A DNA stretch of 10,848 bases from Acetobacteraceae bacterium (GTDB taxonomy: Bacteria > Pseudomonadota > Alphaproteobacteria > Acetobacterales > Acetobacteraceae). The position numbers and the translations under genes are program-made. Under the pieces are notes generated by a model that saw only the letters and a program-made list of their open reading frames with translations, had not been told where the DNA came from and searched no databases. The stretch covers positions 1 through 10,848 of the forward strand of contig CANJXD010000156.1 in the NCBI GenBank assembly GCA_947478535.1. The letters run 5' to 3'. Positions 7,020-10,848 of this stretch are shown here, piece by piece (positions within the stretch are counted from its first letter, which is position 1; the number at the start of each line of letters is the position of its first letter).

Positions 7020-8189
7020 TCAATCCTTCAGGCTCAGATCATGCTTCAGGAAGGGGGCGATATTCGCCTCCACGAGATCGACGCCGAGGCCCGGGCGATC
7101 CGGGATCGCAAGGCGCCCGTTCTTCACCTGTGGCTCCAGCGGCGCATCGACCAGGTTGAAATGCTCCGGCACGCGGAAGGGGTACAATTCCTGGATCAGG
7201 AAGTTCGGGATATTGGCGTCAAGCTGCAAGGCCGCCGCGGTGGCAACCGGCCCGGCGCAGAGATGCGGCTGGACGCGCATATTGTACATCTCCGCGATCG
7301 CCGCGATCTTCTTCGTCTCCATGATGCCGCCGACGGTGCCGATATCGGGCTGCACGATGGCGCAGGCGCGCAGCTCGAACAGGCGGCGAAAGCCGTAGCG
7401 GGTGTAGAGACGCTCGCCGGCCGCGACGGGGCAGTTCAGCCCATCCGCCACCATCTTCATCGCATCGGTATCGAAGGGGTCGACGGGTTCTTCCAGGAAC
7501 ATCAGGTCGTATTCCTGCAGGCGCCGGCCAAGGCGGAGGATATCCGCCGTCGTCAGCTCGGCACTCATATCCACCATGATATCGACCTTGGGCCCCACGG
7601 CATCGCGCACCGCCTTCACGCGGGCAACGGCGAGGTCTTCGAAATCCCGGTCGAATTCGCGGCGGGAGACATGGGCGAAGATGCCGTTCGGGTGGTTCCG
7701 GATCGGCGTCGCCAGCGGATAGAACTTGATGGCGTCGTAGCCGGCCTTGAGGGGGATTTCCGTGGCCCGCGCCGTCTCGTCCGCCGTCACCGCGCGGAAG
7801 GACCAGCCATTGGCGTAGCAGCGCACCTCCTTGCGATAGGCGCCGCCGAGCAACTGGTAGACCGGCACGCCGAGGGCGCGACCCTTGATGTCCCACAACG
7901 CCGTCTCGATGGCACTGATCGCGGCGTAGATGATGGGGCCGCCACCCTTGGCCCAGAAGGTGTGGTCATAGAGGTCGGACCAGATCGGCTCGATCTCGCT
8001 GGCATCGCGCCCGAGGACGATGCGGCGCAGCATCTCCTCCAGCGTCGCGACGACGCCGGACGCGCCGATGCCATAGGCCAGCGCGGCTTCGCCGAGACCC
8101 TGGATGCCTTCATCCGTCCAGAGGCGGAGGATCAGGGGGCGGCGTCCGTCGATCTCGGCCAGGTAGATCTGCGCGCGGGTGATCTTCAT
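7020..8189 (-). CDS. Mandelate racemase/muconate lactonizing family enzyme (enolase superfamily)
   Basis: Enolase-superfamily enzymes abstract the proton alpha to a carboxylate, with Mg2+ stabilising the enolate; this subgroup contains racemases, cycloisomerases and sugar-acid dehydratases. The 389-residue protein has the N-terminal capping domain with the YAAISAIETALWDIKGRALGV region (88-108), then the barrel: K155 (AIKFYP), metal ligands D207 (IMVDMS), E233/E234 (FLEEP) and E259 (AAGERLYTR), the D282-H309 dyad (QPDIG, QPHLC) and E334 at the end of the seventh-eighth barrel region. The order and wording closely follow D-galactonate dehydratase-like members (AGER.., QPD..GG, PH..GP, .QE). However, the residue two after the first metal Asp is Ser209, where galactonate dehydratase has its catalytic His. 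So the reaction may differ, and I give no specific name. It begins 10 nt after the SDR stop and has no clear ribosome binding site, suggesting coupling. Confidence 0.9.
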   Translation of the reverse strand: MKITRAQIYLAEIDGRRPLILRLWTDEGIQGLGEAALAYGIGASGVVATLEEMLRRIVLGRDASEIEPIWSDLYDHTFWAKGGGPIIYAAISAIETALWDIKGRALGVPVYQLLGGAYRKEVRCYANGWSFRAVTADETARATEIPLKAGYDAIKFYPLATPIRNHPNGIFAHVSRREFDRDFEDLAVARVKAVRDAVGPKVDIMVDMSAELTTADILRLGRRLQEYDLMFLEEPVDPFDTDAMKMVADGLNCPVAAGERLYTRYGFRRLFELRACAIVQPDIGTVGGIMETKKIAAIAEMYNMRVQPHLCAGPVATAAALQLDANIPNFLIQELYPFRVPEHFNLVDAPLEPQVKNGRLAIPDRPGLGVDLVEANIAPFLKHDLSLKD

Positions 8190-8199
8190 CGGGCGGTGC

Positions 8200-8895
8200 T
8201 CACAACGTATCCTCGTGACGCCAGTTGACGAGAAGCTCCGCCACCGAGGCGGTATTCGGCAGATGCAGGATGCTGTCGATCAGGACCGCGAGGTCTTCGG
8301 GGCGGGACATCTTCTCCCGCGGGATGTGCTTCACATGCGCGGTCATGTCGGTATCGACGAAACCGGGACAGACGGTGGTGGCGCGGATGCCGTGGTCCCA
8401 GCCCTGGCGGCGCACTTCCTGCGTCACCGCCATGACGGCGAATTTGCTCATGGCATAGGCGAGGTTGTCGTTGCGGACGCGCTTGCCGGACAGCGAGGCG
8501 ATGTTGATCACCCTGCCCTGCCCCGAAGCCACGAGATGCGGCCAGGCCGCACGGATGGCGCGCATCGGACCCTTGGCGTTGACCGACCAGGTATCGTCGA
8601 AGGCCGCTTCATCCTCGTCGAACAAGGTGCCGCGGGGATTGATCCCGGCGGCGTTGATCAGCGCATCGATGCGGCCATGGCGTTCCATGGTGGCGGCAGC
8701 CCAGGCCGTGGCGGAGCCGGGCTTTGCCGCGTCATAGGTCTGCGCCGTCAGGTTCGGATGCGCGGGCAGGCGCGCGGCATCCCGCACGCCGGCGCTGATC
8801 AGGCAGCCACGCTCCAGCAGGCGCAGCATCGTGGCCCGGCCGATACCGCGCGTGGCGCCGGAGATCATGACAACGCGGCCGGCGGGATCGAGCAT
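8200..8895 (-). CDS. Short-chain dehydrogenase/reductase (SDR)
   Basis: A classical SDR, an NAD(P)-dependent oxidoreductase acting on alcohols or ketones in the cytoplasm. The 231-residue sequence has the cofactor loop GATRGIG (13-19), the NAAG motif (81-84), catalytic N106 (SVNAKGP), S134 (NIASLSGKR), and Y147-x-x-x-K151 (YAMSK). The spacing of Ser and Tyr (13 residues) is canonical, and PGFVDTDM follows as in typical SDRs. The early R38 (GVRD) after the second strand resembles NADP-preferring enzymes, though this is a soft inference. At 231 residues it is at the short end of the classical range (about 250). It lies between the second binding-protein gene, across a 55-nt gap with a strong hairpin, and the enolase-superfamily gene 10 nt further on. 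It probably oxidises or reduces an intermediate of the same pathway, but the substrate is not identifiable. Confidence 0.92.
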   Translation of the reverse strand: MLDPAGRVVMISGATRGIGRATMLRLLERGCLISAGVRDAARLPAHPNLTAQTYDAAKPGSATAWAAATMERHGRIDALINAAGINPRGTLFDEDEAAFDDTWSVNAKGPMRAIRAAWPHLVASGQGRVINIASLSGKRVRNDNLAYAMSKFAVMAVTQEVRRQGWDHGIRATTVCPGFVDTDMTAHVKHIPREKMSRPEDLAVLIDSILHLPNTASVAELLVNWRHEDTL

Positions 8896-8920
8896 CGGGG
8901 ACCACTCTCGGGAAAGGGGT

Positions 8921-8944
8921 CGCGGCCCGCCGGGGCGGGCCGCG
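8921..8944 (-). terminator. Strong GC hairpin after the second binding-protein gene
   Basis: CGCGGCCCGCC at 8921-8931 and GGCGGGCCGCG at 8934-8944 are perfect 11-base reverse complements around 2 nt (in RNA, a 10-bp stem with a 4-nt loop). It starts 6 nt beyond the binding-protein stop codon in the direction of transcription. Downstream on the minus strand the sequence is CCCCTTTCCC, not a true U run. An attenuator or an mRNA-stabilising 3' structure is as likely as a full terminator. This would let the binding protein be made in excess of the enzymes that follow. Confidence 0.6.
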
Positions 8945-8950
8945 CCAGGG

Positions 8951-10480
8951 TCAGGTCACGTCGGCCGTTTCGAAGGTCAGACCGGAATAGAAGGTCAGCG
9001 CGCCCGGCATGTTCTGGAAGCCGGTGACTTCCTTCCGCATCGCATAGGCCTGGCTGCGCCAGGTGAGGCCGACGATCGGCGCCTGCTCGATCGCGACGCC
9101 CTCCATCTCGCGGTAGATGACGCGACGCTTGGCTTCGTCGAATTCGGCGCGGCCGGCGTTCAGCAGTTCCGTGATGCGGTCCACCTTCACACCGAAGCTG
9201 CGGACATAGGACGGCGCCAGCGAGCCATCGATGAAGTTGGCGATGCCATCGGGGTCGTTGCTGTCCGCCGCCGTGCCCATCACGGCGATGTCGTATTGGC
9301 CGCGATTGCCGATCGTCACGCGCGTCGCCCAGTCCGGCATGTTGAGCTCGGCGCGGATGCCGACGGCGGCCAGGTGCTGCTGCACCACCTCCGCCGTATC
9401 CTTGTGCATGCCGTATTGCGCGGTGGAGAGCAGGTTGCAGGTAATGCCATTGGCGAAGCCCGCTTCCGCCAGCAGGCGCTTCGACAGATCCGGATCGTAG
9501 CGCCAGCCATCCTTGAACTCGGCGTTGTAGTAGGGGCTGGATTCCGCGACGGGCAGCTGCTGCAGGCCGGAGCCTCGGCCGAAGAAGGCGGCGCGCACCA
9601 GCTCATCCCGCTTCACCGCATGGGCCACCGCCTTGCGAACCCGCGCGTCATTGAACGGTGCCTTGGTGCCGTTGAACACCAGGAACATGAAGGCGCCATC
9701 CACCGCATCCAGCTTCAGGCGGGGGTCCGCGCTGATGGCATCGAAGGACTGCCAGGGCACGTATTCGATGAGATCGACATCGCCCGAGCGCAGCGCCGAG
9801 ACGCGGAGGTTTTCATCCGCATAGGCGATGGCACGGATCGCCTTCAGCTTCGGCAGGCCGGTGCGGAAGAAGCCGCGGAATGGCTCGAGCTCGATCGAGG
9901 TGCCGCGTTCCTGCGCCTTGATCATGAAGGGCCCGGCGCCGACGAAGGTGCCGCGCGCCGAATTCCGGGAGATGATCGGCAGGTGGTAAGACGCCATCCA
10001 CACCGGCAGCGTCGCCACGGGCTGCTTGGTCATGATCCGCACGGTGAGATCATCCGGCGTCTCGACGCGATCGACGCCCTGCATCTCCGCCCGGAAATAG
10101 GCGGTGGAGCGTTCACCGGCGATCTGCTCGATAGTCCACTTCACATCGGCGGAGGTCACCTTCTCCCCATTCTGGAAGCGGGCGTCGCGCAGCTTGAATT
10201 CCCAGCCGGTGGTGCCGAGGGCGCGCCAGCTTTCGGCCAGTTCACCGCGCAGCGCCCCATCGGGGCCGTAGGAGGTCAGGCCGCGATAGATCATCTGCTT
10301 GATGGTGCCGGCGGCGGTGCCGGTATTCGCCCAGGGCTGGATCGAGGGCGGGAAGCTCGACAACCCGAAGGTCAGCACGCCGGGGGTGGCGGCGCGCGCC
10401 CCCGGGATGCGCAGGAACGGCAGCGCGCCGACGGCAGCACCCCCGGCCAGCACGGCACGACGTGAAAGCGACGGATTCAT
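8951..10480 (-). CDS. ABC transporter substrate-binding protein, family 5 (peptide/oligopeptide type), Tat-like signal
   Basis: A periplasmic solute-binding protein for an ABC importer. The 509-residue product starts with a twin-arginine-like leader, SRRAVLAGGAAVGALPFL (residues 6-23), with a probable cleavage site after ARA (28-30). SBP_bac_5 features follow: LRDARFQNGEKVTSADVKWT, a GAGPFMIKA segment, the FNGTKAPFNDARVRKAVAHA helix, and YDPDLSKRLLAEAGF. Length is typical. A strong ribosome binding site precedes ATG 10480, confirming the start. Upstream, 48 nt away, ends the hydantoinase-B gene; downstream, after a strong hairpin, come SDR, enolase-superfamily and deformylase-like genes. This context suggests the ligand is an amide, hydantoin-like or amino-acid-derived compound broken down by those enzymes. 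No permease or ATPase gene is visible. The sequence differs throughout from the other binding protein in the window, so they need not share a ligand. Confidence 0.92.
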   Translation of the reverse strand: MNPSLSRRAVLAGGAAVGALPFLRIPGARAATPGVLTFGLSSFPPSIQPWANTGTAAGTIKQMIYRGLTSYGPDGALRGELAESWRALGTTGWEFKLRDARFQNGEKVTSADVKWTIEQIAGERSTAYFRAEMQGVDRVETPDDLTVRIMTKQPVATLPVWMASYHLPIISRNSARGTFVGAGPFMIKAQERGTSIELEPFRGFFRTGLPKLKAIRAIAYADENLRVSALRSGDVDLIEYVPWQSFDAISADPRLKLDAVDGAFMFLVFNGTKAPFNDARVRKAVAHAVKRDELVRAAFFGRGSGLQQLPVAESSPYYNAEFKDGWRYDPDLSKRLLAEAGFANGITCNLLSTAQYGMHKDTAEVVQQHLAAVGIRAELNMPDWATRVTIGNRGQYDIAVMGTAADSNDPDGIANFIDGSLAPSYVRSFGVKVDRITELLNAGRAEFDEAKRRVIYREMEGVAIEQAPIVGLTWRSQAYAMRKEVTGFQNMPGALTFYSGLTFETADVT

Positions 10481-10486
10481 TGTGAT

Positions 10487-10496
10487 CTTCCTTCCT
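10487..10496 (-). promoter_or_regulatory. Ribosome binding site of the second solute-binding protein gene
   Basis: On the minus strand AGGAAGGAAG ends 6 nt before ATG 10480. This double purine-rich Shine-Dalgarno-like run makes the start secure and fits high expression. It lies in the 48-nt gap after the hydantoinase-B stop, where no clear separate promoter is seen. Confidence 0.75.
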
Positions 10497-10528
10497 CGTT
10501 CCCAGACTTCGACACGGATTGTTATGCT

Positions 10529-10848
10529 TCAGGGCGTGAGGCCATAGACCTCACGCGCCGTCACGGCACCGATGACCCCCTCGGCGAGATCACGCGCCAC
10601 GGCCGCGCGGTCCCGCCCTTCGGGGGGACCGTAGCCTCCCGCGCCGGGGCTGACGATGGCAAACCACTGCCCAGCCTTCAGCGCAGCGCTGTCATGGTCG
10701 AACACCACGCCAGGCCCGCATTCGACCGCGCCATAGCCCCCGGCCTCCCCGCCCAGCAGGCCCCAGGACCGGGAGGAAAGGCGGGAGACATCGACGCGGA
10801 CGCGGCAATCCTCATCGGCGCGATAGACGCGCCGAAGGCCCATGCCAC
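10529..10848 (-). CDS. Hydantoinase B/oxoprolinase family subunit, C-terminal end (cut by right edge)
   Basis: Members of this family (HyuB, the C-terminal half of 5-oxoprolinase, and the acetone-carboxylase-like subunit) work with an HyuA-type ATP-binding partner to open cyclic amides such as 5-oxoproline or hydantoins. Only about the last 106 codons are present; the frame is open to the right edge, so the internal Met at 10841-10843 is not the true start. Visible are GLRRVYRADEDC, a glycine-rich stretch LLGGEAGGYGAVECGPG, and the C-terminal family ending SPGAGGYGPPEGRD, followed by a charged helix and VTAREVYGL. These match the usual HyuB tail, in which PGGGGYGDPxxRD precedes a helix and AREVYGV. 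The second binding-protein gene follows 48 nt later on the same strand, so it is likely the upstream part of the same operon; an HyuA partner would be expected beyond the edge. The substrate is not determined. Confidence 0.85.
   Translation of the reverse strand, partial: GMGLRRVYRADEDCRVRVDVSRLSSRSWGLLGGEAGGYGAVECGPGVVFDHDSAALKAGQWFAIVSPGAGGYGPPEGRDRAAVARDLAEGVIGAVTAREVYGLTP

Noticed and set aside
6142..7023. Naming the amidohydrolase-like gene hutG
   Set aside because: No other histidine-utilisation genes are nearby and two conserved-looking His positions differ, so only the family name is justified.
7041..8228. 395-codon plus-strand frame opposite the enolase-superfamily gene
   Set aside because: Shadow; the minus strand encodes the complete set of enolase-superfamily metal ligands.
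8831..10465. 544-codon plus-strand frame opposite the second binding-protein gene, longer than the real gene
   Set aside because: Longest frame in the window, but Arg/His/Gly-rich, without motifs, and spanning the hairpin at 8921-8944; the minus-strand frame has a Tat-like signal and a strong ribosome binding site.

Overview
The window is GC-rich, gene-dense bacterial chromosome with eleven protein genes and no RNA gene, insertion sequence or CRISPR array. Gene content suggests an alphaproteobacterium: a dapF-mtaB-ftsY run, many family-5 solute-binding proteins with twin-arginine-like leaders, and amino-acid/hydantoin catabolism genes. A Rhodospirillales/Acetobacteraceae member (Roseomonas-like) is my best guess, but it is an inference from gene content and base composition, not a proven placement.

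Layout. (1) Positions 1-2461, minus strand: a tight housekeeping operon read right to left, dapF (lysine/peptidoglycan precursor) -> mtaB (tRNA A37 methylthiolation) -> ftsY (signal-recognition-particle receptor, cut by the left edge). dapF and mtaB overlap by ATGA, and mtaB and ftsY are 5 nt apart. (2) Positions 2462-2594: a 133-nt divergent intergenic region. (3) Positions 2595-6138, plus strand: a family-5 solute-binding protein, a calcineurin-like metallophosphoesterase 11 nt behind it, then, after a 152-nt gap holding two hairpins and an AT-rich leader, a RimK-like ATP-grasp ligase. (4) Positions 6142-10848, minus strand, read right to left: the C-terminal end of a hydantoinase-B/oxoprolinase subunit (cut by the right edge), a second family-5 solute-binding protein, an SDR oxidoreductase, a mandelate racemase/muconate lactonizing (enolase superfamily) enzyme and an N-formylglutamate amidohydrolase-like enzyme. 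The plus and minus clusters meet tail to tail with only 3 nt between stop codons.

How the genes may work together (inference). The minus cluster looks like a catabolic operon: a periplasmic binding protein captures a peptide- or amide-like solute, and a ring-opening amidohydrolase (HyuB type), a deformylase-like hydrolase, an enolase-superfamily isomerase/dehydratase and an SDR process it. The plus cluster pairs a binding protein with a phosphoesterase and an amino-acid ligase. No permease or ATPase gene lies in the window, so either binding protein must share a transporter encoded elsewhere or just outside. The substrate cannot be read from sequence. The most notable points are the unusual active-site residues in the deformylase-like and enolase-like proteins, and a near-perfect hairpin directly after the second binding-protein gene. 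No intergenic stretch exceeds about 155 bases.
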